A program made the translations under genes and the position numbers. Shown piece after piece: positions 53,988-63,448 of a stretch of DNA of 64,000 nucleotides. Location of the stretch: the NCBI RefSeq assembly GCF_039536765.1, contig NZ_BAAAZF010000001.1, positions 1-64,000 of the forward strand, in the 5' to 3' direction. The notes below the pieces were generated by a model. The model made no database searches, was not told where the DNA came from, and saw nothing but the letters and a program-made list of their open reading frames with translations. The stretch's first letter is position 1, and each line of letters starts with the position of its first letter. This DNA is from Parerythrobacter jejuensis. Its GTDB lineage: Bacteria; Pseudomonadota; Alphaproteobacteria; Sphingomonadales; Sphingomonadaceae.

Positions 53988-56135
53988 ATGGGCAGCCAGC
54001 CACTCACACAGGACAACGAACCCGATGCCCCCCAGGCACCGGGCGAGCGTTATTTCAACCGTGAACTAAGCTGGCTGGCGTTCAATGACCGCGTATTGGC
54101 CGAAGCTTGCAATGACAGCTACCCGCTATTGGAACGGCTGCGGTTCCTGTCCATTTCCGGCAGCAATCTCGACGAGTTCCTGATGATCCGCGTGGCGGGG
54201 CTGGTGGGCCAGGTCCAACGCGGCATCGATACGCCGTCCGACGATGGTCGCTCGCCCAAAGAGCAGTTGGCGGCGATTGTCGAACGTCTCGAGGATATTA
54301 CAAGTCGCCAGCAGTCGACCTGGCGTGAACTGCGCCGCGAACTGGCGGAAGCGGGTATTCACGTTGCGGCGGAAGAGCGCATCAATGCCGAGGCATATCA
54401 ATGGCTCAAGCAGCATTTCTACGACGAGATCATGCCGCTGCTGACACCGCAAGCGCTTGATCCGGCCCATCCGTTTCCGTTTGTGACCAATGAAGGGTTC
54501 GGCCTGTTGTTCACTGTCCGGCGCGGGGAGGAAGAGCTGGTCGAGATGGTCCTGATCCCGCCCGCATTGCCGCGCTTCTTGCGGGTCCCCGGGGAGGAGG
54601 CGCTCTATATCTCGATAGAAAGCCTCGTCACCCGCTTTGCCCAGCATATGTTCCCCGGCTTCGAAATCATTGGCGACGGCACTTTCCGTGTCTTGCGCGA
54701 CAGCGATATCGAGATTGAGGAAGAGGCAGAAGATCTGGTCCGCACCTTCCGCACGGCGATCCAGAGGCGTCGCCGGGGACAGGTCATTCAGTTGGAAATC
54801 GAGGAGGATTTCGACCCGACTGCCGAGGCATTGCTGCGCGAGAAACTCGATACTCCCGGCGCCACGATCGTCAAGACCGACGGGATGCTGGGCATGGAAG
54901 GCCTGGCGGACATTGTTGACGAAGACCGGCCCGACCTGAAATTCGACAGCTATTCCCCGCGTTATCCTGAGCGGGTGATGGAGCATGATGGCGATATCTT
55001 CGCGGCCATTCGTGAGAAAGACATCGTCATCCACCACCCGTATGAAAGCTTCGACGTGGTGGTCGATTTCGTCCGCCGGGCCGCTGCCGATCCCGATGTG
55101 GTGGCCATCAAACAAACCCTCTATCGTGCCGGTAGCCAGTCTGCGGTCGTCGATGCGCTGGTGACGGCGGCAGAGAACGGCAAATCGGTCACCGCAGTGG
55201 TCGAACTCAAGGCACGTTTCGATGAAGAGCAGAACCTGTTCTGGGCCAACAAACTGGAACGGGCCGGGGTCCAGGTCATCTATGGCTTTGTCGACTGGAA
55301 AACCCACGCCAAGGTTTCGATGGTTGTCCGCCGCGAAGAGACCGGTTTTCGCACCTACTGCCATTTCGGGACCGGCAATTACCACCCCACCACGGCGAAG
55401 GTTTATACCGATCTGAGCTATTTCACGGCCGATCCCCGGTTCGGGCGCGATGCCGGCAAGCTGTTCAATTTCGTGACGGGTTATGTCGAACCGCGCGAAA
55501 CCGAGATGCTGGGCATCTCGCCGATCAACCTGCGCGAAACGCTCTATGCGGCGATCAACAACGAAGTGGTCAATGCCCATTCCGGCAAGCCTGCGGCGAT
55601 CTGGATGAAAATGAACCAGATCACGGATACAGGCATCATTGATCGCCTCTACGAAGCAAGTCGCGCGGGCGTCGAGATCCAGCTGGTGGTACGCGGCATT
55701 TGCAATCTGCGCCCTGGCGTGCCCGGCATGTCTGACAATATCCGGGTCAAATCGATCATTGGCCGGTTCCTCGAACACAGCCGTATCTATGCCTTTGCCA
55801 ATGGCGAACCGCTGCCGGGGCCGAACTCGACAGTCTATGTTTCGTCCGCCGATCTGATGGGACGCAATCTGGACCGGCGGGTCGAGCATTTGGTGCCGAT
55901 TGCCAACCAGACCGTGCATGACCAGGTTTTGCAGCAGGTGCTGCTCGCCAACTTGCTCGATACCGAGCAGAGTTGGGAATTGCAGCCCGACGGCTCTTAT
56001 GGCCGGGTCGATCCGGGTGAGAAGCCCTTCAATTGCCATCGCTACTTCATGACCAATCCCTCGTTGTCCGGGCGGGGCGGGGCTCTTGAAACCGGCGCGG
56101 TGCCGCATCTCGCCCTGCGCAAGGGTGCGATCTGA
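53988..56135 (+). CDS. ppk1: Polyphosphate kinase 1
   Basis: A 715-residue PPK1 that makes polyphosphate from ATP, reversibly. The start RYFNRELSWLAFNDRVLAEA (about 21-40) begins the N domain. THAKVSMVVRREE (about 442-454) carries the autophosphorylated His, and FGTGNYHPTTAKVYTD the next active-site loop. HPYESFDVVVDFVRRAA is the Walker-like region. VKSIIGRFLEHSRIYAF belongs to the second PLD-like repeat. It is adjacent to ppx, the usual pairing; both may be expressed together. Confidence 0.96.
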   Translation: MGSQPLTQDNEPDAPQAPGERYFNRELSWLAFNDRVLAEACNDSYPLLERLRFLSISGSNLDEFLMIRVAGLVGQVQRGIDTPSDDGRSPKEQLAAIVERLEDITSRQQSTWRELRRELAEAGIHVAAEERINAEAYQWLKQHFYDEIMPLLTPQALDPAHPFPFVTNEGFGLLFTVRRGEEELVEMVLIPPALPRFLRVPGEEALYISIESLVTRFAQHMFPGFEIIGDGTFRVLRDSDIEIEEEAEDLVRTFRTAIQRRRRGQVIQLEIEEDFDPTAEALLREKLDTPGATIVKTDGMLGMEGLADIVDEDRPDLKFDSYSPRYPERVMEHDGDIFAAIREKDIVIHHPYESFDVVVDFVRRAAADPDVVAIKQTLYRAGSQSAVVDALVTAAENGKSVTAVVELKARFDEEQNLFWANKLERAGVQVIYGFVDWKTHAKVSMVVRREETGFRTYCHFGTGNYHPTTAKVYTDLSYFTADPRFGRDAGKLFNFVTGYVEPRETEMLGISPINLRETLYAAINNEVVNAHSGKPAAIWMKMNQITDTGIIDRLYEASRAGVEIQLVVRGICNLRPGVPGMSDNIRVKSIIGRFLEHSRIYAFANGEPLPGPNSTVYVSSADLMGRNLDRRVEHLVPIANQTVHDQVLQQVLLANLLDTEQSWELQPDGSYGRVDPGEKPFNCHRYFMTNPSLSGRGGALETGAVPHLALRKGAI

Positions 56136-57695
56136 ATGGCGTTGAACGGGCGCCGCGCCGACCGTGAGGGGCTATTTTCCGGCAACACGCCGCGCCATGC
56201 GATTATCGATATCGGATCGAATACGGTGCGGCTGGTGGTCTATGGCGGTTCGCCCCGCGCGCCGACCGTGTTGCTGAACGAGAAGGTCGCAGCCCGGCTC
56301 GGGCGCGACATCACCGCGACTGGCAAGCTTGCAGATGAAGCAGTCGAGTTGGCGATGCGGGGCCTCGAGCGATACGCTCTGTTGCTCCGCGACCTGGAGA
56401 TCGACCAAATCGACGTTGTCGCCACCGCCGCCGTGCGCGAAGCGTCCAACGGCAAGCCGTTCATCAAGGCGTTGCGCGATCTTGGTTTCGCGCCGCGCGT
56501 GTTGTCGGGCGAGGAGGAAGCCGCGGCCAGCGCTTGGGGTGTGCTCGGGGCATTCCCCGACAGTGGCGGCCTGGTCGCAGACTTGGGCGGGGGAAGTCTT
56601 GAACTGGTCCGGCTGGATGATCGCAAGCCGGGCAAAGCTGTCAGCCTGCCGATCGGAACCCTGCGCCTGCCCGAACTGGGCGGCGGTGATCAGGATGCGC
56701 TGCGCAAAGCGATAACGGGCAAAATGAAGGATGCGAAGGTCGCCAAGCCCGTGGATGGCGATCTCTATCTGGTCGGTGGCACGTGGCGGGCCATGGCCGT
56801 CTATGCGATGGAGCAGCGCGATTATCCGCTGACGGACCCGCACGGGCTAAGCCTGCCAGCCGATGAAGCGATGGAGTTTGCCCGCCATGTGGCAGGCTCG
56901 GCATCGGAAGACTTGCGGACATCGCCGCGCATATCGACCATGCGCTCTGCCAGTATGCCGGATGCGGCCGTGCTGCTGCAGGTGCTGATCAAGAAGCTGA
57001 AACCGGAACGGGTGGTGGTTTCGTCATGGGGATTGCGCGAGGGCATCCTGTTCGATGCGCTGGAGCCTCATGCGCAAGCCCAAGATCCACTCATAGCCGG
57101 AGTATCCGCTTTTTCAGCGTCGCGTGGTGCAGCCCCGACCATGGCCACGCGAATTGCCAGCTGGACGGTCGATGCCGTGCCCGCGAGCGGTCGCAAGTCC
57201 GAGCGGCTGCGTCTGGCGGCAACCATGCTGTCGCTTTCGGCGATGCAGATCGAGCCCAATCTGAGAATGCGGGTCGGGATCGAGTGGGCGTTGCACAAGC
57301 GGTGGATCGCGATCGACCCGGAAGGCCGGGCGATGATAGCTGCTGCTATCTGTGCCAACGGCAACAATTGCACTCTGCCTGACGAACTCTACCAACTTGC
57401 CGATAAAAAGGCGCTGGATCAGGCTATTGGCTGGGGGCTGGCGATCCGGCTGTGCCGCCGTATCGGGGCCCGTTCACGCCAGTCGCTGCGCAAGTCGCAC
57501 TTGGCGGTCGAGGGCGGCAAATTGCTGCTCTCACTCGAACAAAGCCATGCTGCGCTGTTCGGCATCCCCAACGAGAAGGATCTGAACCTTCTGGCCGCCT
57601 GGATGAATCTCCAGCCGGAAGTCGTGATTGTCGAGAATGGCGCAAAGTTTACCAGCCAAGGTGGGGACAACGCGCCACAGAATGCTGGAAACTAG
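56136..57695 (+). CDS. ppx: Exopolyphosphatase Ppx
   Basis: A 519-residue Ppx/GppA phosphatase. The ASKHA fold start is AIIDIGSNTVRLVVYGGSP (about 22-40). VATAAVREASNGKPFIKAL, LSGEEEAAASAWGVL and VADLGGGSLELVRL (about 148-161) are the polyphosphate/phosphate-binding and catalytic segments. The C-terminal half matches the longer exopolyphosphatases, with HD-like helices. The start directly follows the ppk1 stop, so it is translationally linked and would degrade or control the product of its neighbour. Confidence 0.95.
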   Translation: MALNGRRADREGLFSGNTPRHAIIDIGSNTVRLVVYGGSPRAPTVLLNEKVAARLGRDITATGKLADEAVELAMRGLERYALLLRDLEIDQIDVVATAAVREASNGKPFIKALRDLGFAPRVLSGEEEAAASAWGVLGAFPDSGGLVADLGGGSLELVRLDDRKPGKAVSLPIGTLRLPELGGGDQDALRKAITGKMKDAKVAKPVDGDLYLVGGTWRAMAVYAMEQRDYPLTDPHGLSLPADEAMEFARHVAGSASEDLRTSPRISTMRSASMPDAAVLLQVLIKKLKPERVVVSSWGLREGILFDALEPHAQAQDPLIAGVSAFSASRGAAPTMATRIASWTVDAVPASGRKSERLRLAATMLSLSAMQIEPNLRMRVGIEWALHKRWIAIDPEGRAMIAAAICANGNNCTLPDELYQLADKKALDQAIGWGLAIRLCRRIGARSRQSLRKSHLAVEGGKLLLSLEQSHAALFGIPNEKDLNLLAAWMNLQPEVVIVENGAKFTSQGGDNAPQNAGN

Positions 57696-57741
57696 CTGAA
57701 TCTAAAGGATTTCTGGCTTTCTACGTAACACTATTGCCACG

Positions 57742-57751
57742 CATACGTATT
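57742..57751. promoter_or_regulatory. Predicted LacI-type operator upstream of the second TonB receptor
   Basis: GCATACGTAT at 57741-57750, followed by T, contains the palindrome ATACGTAT (57743-57750), the same core as at 32383-32390. It lies about 62 bp upstream of the receptor ATG, within the 117-bp gap after ppx. Confidence 0.5.
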
Positions 57752-57812
57752 CCGGTTTAGCTTCCTTACCAAGATACCGCGCAAAGACGGTACTTGGGAG
57801 AGGAGAAAATCT

Positions 57813-60701
57813 ATGAGAATCAGGGCTTCCCTGATGGCCGGCATCTGTGCCGGTGCGATCGCAGTACCCGCTTACGCTCAAGATGCTGACACCGACGAGC
57901 CGACGCTCGGGGAAACCAGCGGCCCTGTCATCGTTGTGACCGCACAGCGGCAGGCGCAAAGCCTGCAAGAGGTCCCGATCGCGGTCAGCGCGTTCAGTGC
58001 CGAAACGCTCGAAGCGCAACAGATCGAAAATGCGAGCGATCTTCAGCTGACGCTGCCGAATGTCTCTTTCACCAAGTCAAATTTCACCGCGTCCAGCTTT
58101 ACGATCCGCGGGATCGGTGATTTGTGCGTGGGCGTATCGTGCGACAGCGCGACCGCGATCCACCTCAATTCCGCGCCATTGTTTGGCACCCGCCTGTTCG
58201 AAACCGAGTATTTCGATCTTGAACAGATCGAAGTTCTGCGTGGCCCACAGGGAACCCTGTTCGGGCGTAACGCAACCTCGGGTGTGGTCAATGTGATCAC
58301 CGCCAAGCCGGACCTTTCCGGTTTCGGTGCCCGCGCCGAGTTTGAATATGGCAACTTCAACAGCATCAAGGCCAAGGGCATGGTCAATGTGCCGGTGGGC
58401 GATTCCATCGGTGTGCGCGTGGCCGGCTTCTACCTGAAGCGTGATGGTTACACGACCAACCTGTTCAATGGCGACGATATCGATGGCCGCGACATGTACG
58501 CCATTCGCGGTTCGCTCCGTTTCGAGCCGGGCCCTGATACGACCATCGATTTGATGGGCTATTACTTCCGCGAGAATGATGATCGTCTGCGGATCCAGAA
58601 ACAGCAGTGTCAGCGCGACCCGACCGGTGTGCTTGGCTGCCTCAACAACCGTCGCGATTTCGACAAGACGAATTCCAATTCGACCTTCACGGGTACCTTG
58701 GGTTCGAACGAATTCCTCGCGATTAACGGCATTCCGTCGGCCTTGGGCCTCAACAGCCTTTATGGCCCGGACGCTTATGCCAATTTCAACGAGCCGAATG
58801 ATGTTCGCACGGTGAACACGCAGTTCACGCCGGAATATTTCTCCGACGAATTGCAGCTGCAAGCGCATATCGAACATGATTTCGGCGGCATCAGCATCGG
58901 TGTGACGGGGACCTATCAGGAAACCTCGGTCGACTCGCGCCAGGACTATAACCTTGGTGTGGGCCAGATCCCGAACGCAGCTGTGGCCTTCGGGACGCTC
59001 AACGCCTTCGCTGCTGGCGCGGCAGGGCCGGGCACAGGCGTATATTTCACACCGATCACCGATGCTCTGTTCAGCGGAGGTGACCTGTGCGTTTCCGATA
59101 CGCGGCTCGACAATCGCGGCGCCTTCGAAGGTTTTCGCGTCTGTACGCCGGATGGAACCCAGTTTGACCGTTCGAACCAGGAGAATGAATCGTTCTCGGT
59201 GGAAGCGATCATCAGTTCCGACTTTGACGGCCCGTTCAACTTCCTGTTGGGCGGTGTCTACGCCGAATCGAAAGTGCTCGAGAACAGCTACTACGTGAAT
59301 GCATTTGCGATCGACTATATCGCCGGTGTGCTCGGGTCATTTACCTCGCTCGGTGGAGGGCTTCCTCCAAGCTATCTGGCGACATCGTTCTTCCGCAACA
59401 ATACCCAGAGCTTCGAACTCGAAAGCTACGGCATTTTTGCAGAGGCCTATGTCGACATTACGGACCGCCTGAGCCTTACCGCAGGTATCCGGTACAATGA
59501 TGACTCCAAGGCAATCACGGCGCGCTCAACGCTGGCCAGCTTCCTGAACCCGTACAGCAATGACGGGGATCCGTTTGCTTCGCCATTCGCGGGCACGTTC
59601 GATGCCGACCCGGGCACTGCTGGGAACCAGGCGATCCAGGCCCGGCAGGTCGGGTTCAACGAGATCACCGGACGGTTTGTTCTCAATTACGAGATCTCTC
59701 CCGACAATCTCATTTATGCGTCCTATTCGCGTGGCTACAAATCAGGCGGTATCAACCCGCCCTTGCAGCCGATCTTCGCTGTTCCCGACAGCTTCGGACC
59801 GGAATCAATCGACGCGTTCGAAATCGGCAGCAAGAACACCTTTGCCAACGGTGCCCTGCAGCTCAACCTGACGGCGTTCTATTACAAGTACGCCGACCTG
59901 CAGTTGAGCCGCATTATCGCCCGTACATCGGTCAACGATACGATCGATGCGAAGGTCTGGGGCCTCGAACTGGAATCGATCATCCGGCCTGATCCGGCAT
60001 GGATGATCAATATGAACTTCAGCTACCTCAATGCCGAGGTGGATGGCGACCAGTTCTTCTCCAACCCGCGCGATCCGGGTGGCGGCGATGCCAGTGCCGT
60101 TATCATCAAGGACATCACCAACGGCGCGCTGTGTGCCGTCACCGGTGGCGGGGCCAATGCCTTCGTGAATGCGATTAACCCGGGCCTTGGCCTGCAGGGT
60201 ACGGCGCCATTCCCGGCGGACGGTAACATTGCCTCGAATGGTGCTTTCAGCATCTGTTCGGTACTCGATGCCCAAGCGACCGCGATCGGTGCAGCCTTTG
60301 GCGGCGTCCAGGTGCTGAGCCCGGGTGTCCAGGTCAACCTGCGTGGCAACAAGCTGCCGCAGGCTCCTGAAATGAAGGCATCTGCCGGCATCCAGTACAC
60401 CAAGGACTTCGACAATGGCTGGTCGCTGGTGCCGCGTTTCGACGTCGCCTTTACTGGTGAGCAATACGGCAATGTGTTCAATGGCCGGGTCAACCGTCTG
60501 GAGCCCTTCGTACAAGCCAATGCGCAGATCCAGCTCAATGGGCCGGATGGCAAATGGTTCGTGCGTGGCTTTGTCCAGAACCTGTTCGACAGTGACTCTG
60601 TGACGGGTCTCTACGTCACTGACGCATCGTCGGGTCTGTTCTCGAACATCTTCACGCTCGATCCGCGCCGCTATGGCATCGCGGCCGGCATCAATTTCTG
60701 A
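57813..60701 (+). CDS. TonB-dependent outer-membrane receptor (second)
   Basis: A 962-residue receptor with a clear signal peptide (about 1-22, ending AYAQ) and a TonB-box-like VIVVTAQR. The plug contains SLQEVPIAVSAFSAETLEA, LQLTLPNVSFTKSNF, and LRGPQGTLFGRNATSGVVNV. The long barrel ends in the aromatic RRYGIAAGINF. The plug is of the iron/vitamin/omnivorous type and is not closely similar to the MalA-like receptor at 32.5 kb. Two Cys in GDLCVGVSCDS form a likely disulfide loop. GGAGAGGAG precedes the ATG. The shared operator suggests regulation with the glucan locus; the substrate is unknown. Confidence 0.92.
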   Translation: MRIRASLMAGICAGAIAVPAYAQDADTDEPTLGETSGPVIVVTAQRQAQSLQEVPIAVSAFSAETLEAQQIENASDLQLTLPNVSFTKSNFTASSFTIRGIGDLCVGVSCDSATAIHLNSAPLFGTRLFETEYFDLEQIEVLRGPQGTLFGRNATSGVVNVITAKPDLSGFGARAEFEYGNFNSIKAKGMVNVPVGDSIGVRVAGFYLKRDGYTTNLFNGDDIDGRDMYAIRGSLRFEPGPDTTIDLMGYYFRENDDRLRIQKQQCQRDPTGVLGCLNNRRDFDKTNSNSTFTGTLGSNEFLAINGIPSALGLNSLYGPDAYANFNEPNDVRTVNTQFTPEYFSDELQLQAHIEHDFGGISIGVTGTYQETSVDSRQDYNLGVGQIPNAAVAFGTLNAFAAGAAGPGTGVYFTPITDALFSGGDLCVSDTRLDNRGAFEGFRVCTPDGTQFDRSNQENESFSVEAIISSDFDGPFNFLLGGVYAESKVLENSYYVNAFAIDYIAGVLGSFTSLGGGLPPSYLATSFFRNNTQSFELESYGIFAEAYVDITDRLSLTAGIRYNDDSKAITARSTLASFLNPYSNDGDPFASPFAGTFDADPGTAGNQAIQARQVGFNEITGRFVLNYEISPDNLIYASYSRGYKSGGINPPLQPIFAVPDSFGPESIDAFEIGSKNTFANGALQLNLTAFYYKYADLQLSRIIARTSVNDTIDAKVWGLELESIIRPDPAWMINMNFSYLNAEVDGDQFFSNPRDPGGGDASAVIIKDITNGALCAVTGGGANAFVNAINPGLGLQGTAPFPADGNIASNGAFSICSVLDAQATAIGAAFGGVQVLSPGVQVNLRGNKLPQAPEMKASAGIQYTKDFDNGWSLVPRFDVAFTGEQYGNVFNGRVNRLEPFVQANAQIQLNGPDGKWFVRGFVQNLFDSDSVTGLYVTDASSGLFSNIFTLDPRRYGIAAGINF

Positions 60702-60724
60702 TCCTGCTTGGACAGGGAGAGGGG

Positions 60725-60752
60725 AGGGCCGGTCCTTGGACCGGCCCTTTTT
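60725..60752 (+). terminator. Strong rho-independent terminator
   Basis: Perfect 11-bp stem AGGGCCGGTCC/GGACCGGCCCT with a 2-nt TT between, followed by TTTT. It directly follows the receptor gene and faces the convergent yhhQ stop. Confidence 0.92.
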
Positions 60753-61493
60753 CTATGCGTCCTTGGTGGTCGAGAAGGGCGAGAAATCTGTTGCGGTGTC
60801 GTAGACATCGACCCCCTCGCGCTTCTTGAGCGTGCCGATCACGACATAGGTGACAGGGGTCAGCAACGCTTCCCACGCCGTCTTGATTGCCCATTGCGAT
60901 AGAACAACCTGCCACAACAGTTCCGGCGGCCAACCCGCTACGCCCCAGAAAGCGAGCGGGTAGAAAATCAGGCTGTCGAGGCCTTGCCCGACCACGGTCG
61001 ATCCGATCGTGCGACTCCACAACGCCTTGCCCTGGGTCCACACTTTCATCTTCGCGAGAACGAAGCTGTTGGCGAATTCGCCTGCCCAGAATGCGATCAT
61101 GGAGGCGCCGACAATGCGCCACGTGTTGCCGAAGACCTTTTCGTAAGACTCCTGTCCGTCCCACCCTTCCGCAGCGGGCAGGGACACGACCACCCAGCTC
61201 ATGAAGGCCATGAAAATCAGCGCGGCAAAGCCGGTCCAGATTACCCGGCGCGCGCGAGCATAGCCGTATACCTCGGTCAAAATGTCGCCGATGATATAGC
61301 TGACCGGAAAGAACAAAACGCCGGCACCGAAGGACCATTCCGTTCCTCCGGGCAAGGTGATGTAGGACGGCTTGGATGCCCCGATCAAGTTGGACAGCAG
61401 CAGGATCGTGACGAACGCGGCCATCACCAGATCATAGTAACGGAAGGTAATCGCTCCCGATGCGGTGACGCGCTTGGTGGCTGTTTTTTCCAT
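60753..61493 (-). CDS. yhhQ: Queuosine precursor transporter (VUT/YhhQ family)
   Basis: A 246-residue polytopic membrane protein. ITFRYYDLVMAAFVTILLLSNLIGASK (about 15-41), GVLFFPVSYIIGDILTEVYGYARARRVIW (about 57-85) and FWAGEFANSFVLAKMKVWTQGKALWSRTIGSTVVGQGLDSLIFYPLAF are YhhQ signatures. Known homologues import queuine or preQ0/preQ1 for tRNA modification. An ATG at 61493 is chosen because an earlier in-frame ATG at 61529 adds only non-conserved residues. A tRNA gene lies 60 bp upstream on the opposite strand. Confidence 0.92.
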   Translation of the reverse strand: MEKTATKRVTASGAITFRYYDLVMAAFVTILLLSNLIGASKPSYITLPGGTEWSFGAGVLFFPVSYIIGDILTEVYGYARARRVIWTGFAALIFMAFMSWVVVSLPAAEGWDGQESYEKVFGNTWRIVGASMIAFWAGEFANSFVLAKMKVWTQGKALWSRTIGSTVVGQGLDSLIFYPLAFWGVAGWPPELLWQVVLSQWAIKTAWEALLTPVTYVVIGTLKKREGVDVYDTATDFSPFSTTKDA

Positions 61494-61553
61494 GGGAAGG
61501 CGCCCTAACGCTGTTTTGCGCCAGCGCAAAGCACGCTAACAAGGCAGCGGCGC

Positions 61554-61630
61554 GCGCCCGTAGCTCATCTGGATAGAGCGCGAGACTTCTAATCTTGAGG
61601 CAGCAGGTTCGAGTCCTGCCGGGCGCGCCA
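61554..61630 (+). tRNA. tRNA-Arg (TCT)
   Basis: The 77-nt gene begins GCGCCCGTAGCTCATCTGG and ends CCGGGCGCGCCA, with fully paired acceptor stem (GCGCCCG/CGGGCGC). The anticodon loop CTTCTAA gives TCT, and the T-arm reads GGTTCGAGTCC. CCA is encoded. Confidence 0.95.
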
Positions 61631-61746
61631 GTTTCATTTTTCCCTCAAACGCCGAGCGGACGCATCCGCGTCCTTGGCTTTCCTCGCAAAAGCTCGGGCG
61701 CGCGATCGCGCTTGCGGGCCAGCGGCCCGTTTGGCGCCTTGGCGCG

Positions 61747-62532
61747 TTAGCCGCGCATGACCGAATCCATCAGCTCGGCAGTGATCGGATAGCCGGCATC
61801 TTCCATGATCCGCAGCATCGGTTTGTCGCCGCTGGTATCAATCTGCGGGATGATGGGCTTGACCGGTATGGCCTCTGCCTGGGCTTTTGCCTCTTCAAAG
61901 GTGTTGAACAGGGCAAGCCGTTCGAGATTGCGGCGGGTGGGGAAAATCAGTTTGATCTCGCCGGTCTCCGCCATATCGAGCGCGCCGGTTGCACTGACCC
62001 AGAAAAGCCGGGTGTTTTCGGTCTGGTCGACTTCAATATCGACGGCGCCGGTGCCCAGGTTGGCCAGATAGAAGCGCGTGTCATACACCCGAGGAATACG
62101 CTCGTTCTTCGGATACCAGCGGGCGAACGGGGTCAGTTGGGACAGATCGAGCGACCAGTTGAATTCGTCCAGGACCGGGGCCAGCGCCTCTGTCTGCATC
62201 AGCAAGCTACGTGCAGCCTGCGCCTTCTCCGCATCGATATCACCGCCCAGCCCGACCGCGAGGCCGGTCTCTTCCAGCGTCTCGCGCACAACCGCGATCT
62301 GGTGTGCCGCTTCTTCCGGATCGATCCCGCTCGACAGCGCCCGTGCAAGATCAAAGTCGGCCTGGTCGACGCGGCCACCCGGGAACACCGCCATGCCCCC
62401 GGCGAAGGTCATAGTGCGCGATCTCACCGTCATCAGGATTTCGGGCGGTTGCCCGTCCGGCCCGTTGCGGAAGATAACTACGGTCGCTGCGGGAATGCCC
62501 TCGGGGCCGTCATTGCCAGTGTTTTCACCCAT
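61747..62532 (-). CDS. Nudix hydrolase
   Basis: A 261-residue protein. The Nudix box reads GGRVDQ...RETLEETGLAVG (about 52-94). It is longer than the classical 23 residues because the GG and REUxEE parts are separated by an insertion (about 59-80), as in some eukaryote-like CoA-type Nudix members. The conserved Glu pair for metal binding is present (RETLEETG). A substrate such as an acyl-CoA or nucleotide diphosphate cannot be decided. It stands alone between a tRNA and grxD. Confidence 0.85.
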   Translation of the reverse strand: MGENTGNDGPEGIPAATVVIFRNGPDGQPPEILMTVRSRTMTFAGGMAVFPGGRVDQADFDLARALSSGIDPEEAAHQIAVVRETLEETGLAVGLGGDIDAEKAQAARSLLMQTEALAPVLDEFNWSLDLSQLTPFARWYPKNERIPRVYDTRFYLANLGTGAVDIEVDQTENTRLFWVSATGALDMAETGEIKLIFPTRRNLERLALFNTFEEAKAQAEAIPVKPIIPQIDTSGDKPMLRIMEDAGYPITAELMDSVMRG

Positions 62533-62782
62533 GGCTTGCTTGTGCCGTGGCGCGCCGCTCTTGCCAAGCTGGCAATTGAATCAGGTCTGTCGGAATTGTT
62601 TACAACGGAGAAAAAGGTGAAGATGAGTTAACCATCGCGAGCGGCACAAATGCGCGCTTCGCCAAAACTGGCACGCGGCCTGCATAAGTGAGTGTACCCC
62701 GACTAGTCTTCGATAAAGAGGCGGGCCACCTGGTCTCCACCGGCCCGCCTCCCCGAAGCCCCGAGTACCCCGACCCGATATG

Positions 62783-62812
62783 AAAAAGGCCCGCCAGACA
62801 GCGGGCCTTTTC
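62783..62812. terminator. Bidirectional hairpin terminator
   Basis: AAAGGCCCGC (62785-62794) pairs with GCGGGCCTTT (62801-62810), flanked by A-rich and T-rich ends. It lies just beyond the grxD stop. The rest of the 300-bp gap up to the Nudix gene (62533-62782) shows no gene. Confidence 0.85.
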
Positions 62813-62834
62813 GATTCTGGCAATGGCGTCCGGC

Positions 62835-63164
62835 CTATTCAGCGCGGGCAACGTCTTTCTCGTCCAGCATTTCCTGCAATTCGCCAGCTTCGAACATTTC
62901 CATCATGATGTCGCTGCCGCCCAGGAATTCGCCCTTCACATAGAGCTGCGGGATGGTGGGCCATTCGGAAAAGGTCTTGATACCCTGGCGCACTTCCATG
63001 TCTTGCAGCACGTCGACGCTTTCATACTTCACCCCGCAATGGTCGAGGATTGACACGGCACGGCTGGAAAAACCGCATTGCGGGAAAAGGGGCGTGCCCT
63101 TCATGAAAAGAACGACATCGTTTTCACCGACGATGCCTTTAAGACGCTCATTGATATCGGACAT
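62835..63164 (-). CDS. grxD: Monothiol glutaredoxin, Grx4/GrxD type
   Basis: A 109-residue monothiol glutaredoxin. The active site is C30-G-F-S; KGTPLFPQCGFSSRAV is the conserved run. WPTIPQLYVKGEFLGGSDIMMEM supplies the cis-Pro and the glutathione-binding segment. It carries a [2Fe-2S] cluster shared with BolA proteins and passes Fe-S clusters on. The bolA gene lies 35 bp upstream on the same strand. Confidence 0.96.
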   Translation of the reverse strand: MSDINERLKGIVGENDVVLFMKGTPLFPQCGFSSRAVSILDHCGVKYESVDVLQDMEVRQGIKTFSEWPTIPQLYVKGEFLGGSDIMMEMFEAGELQEMLDEKDVARAE

Positions 63165-63199
63165 GGGTGCCGGTTCCTGCTGAATTGATTTGGTTGCTG

Positions 63200-63433
63200 T
63201 CAGTTGGGTACGGCGGTGGAAAGTTGCAAGGCGTGAAGCACGCCGCCCATCCTTCCGCCCAGTGCATAATACACCATCTTGTGTTGCTGGACGCGGTTCT
63301 TGCCAACAAATTGCGGGGCAGTGACCTTTGCTGCCCAGTGATCATTGTCACCGGCCAGATCACGCATCTCCACCTCTGCGCCGGGAAGGGCCTCTCTGAT
63401 CATGCTTTCGATCTCGGTTGCTGACATCGGCAT
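63200..63433 (-). CDS. bolA: BolA family protein
   Basis: A 77-residue BolA/IbaG-type protein. The class II KH-like fold shows EVEMRDLAGDNDHWAAKVTAPQFVGKNRVQQHKMVYYALGG, with H37 (or the later H50) as candidate cluster ligands. Start could be the ATG at 63433 or that at 63427. Its position just upstream of grxD is the classical BolA-Grx4 pair, involved in Fe-S handling. Confidence 0.92.
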   Translation of the reverse strand: MPMSATEIESMIREALPGAEVEMRDLAGDNDHWAAKVTAPQFVGKNRVQQHKMVYYALGGRMGGVLHALQLSTAVPN

Positions 63434-63448
63434 GTCTCAAGTTCCTGC

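Noticed and set aside
54126-56108. A 660-codon minus-strand frame over ppk1
   Set aside because: It shows no motif, and the opposite strand encodes a complete polyphosphate kinase.
61494-61553. A small hairpin (TTTGCGC/GCGCAAA) upstream of yhhQ, considered as a preQ1 riboswitch
   Set aside because: The A-rich tail and pseudoknot pairing of preQ1 aptamers are not visible. Only a simple inverted repeat is supported.
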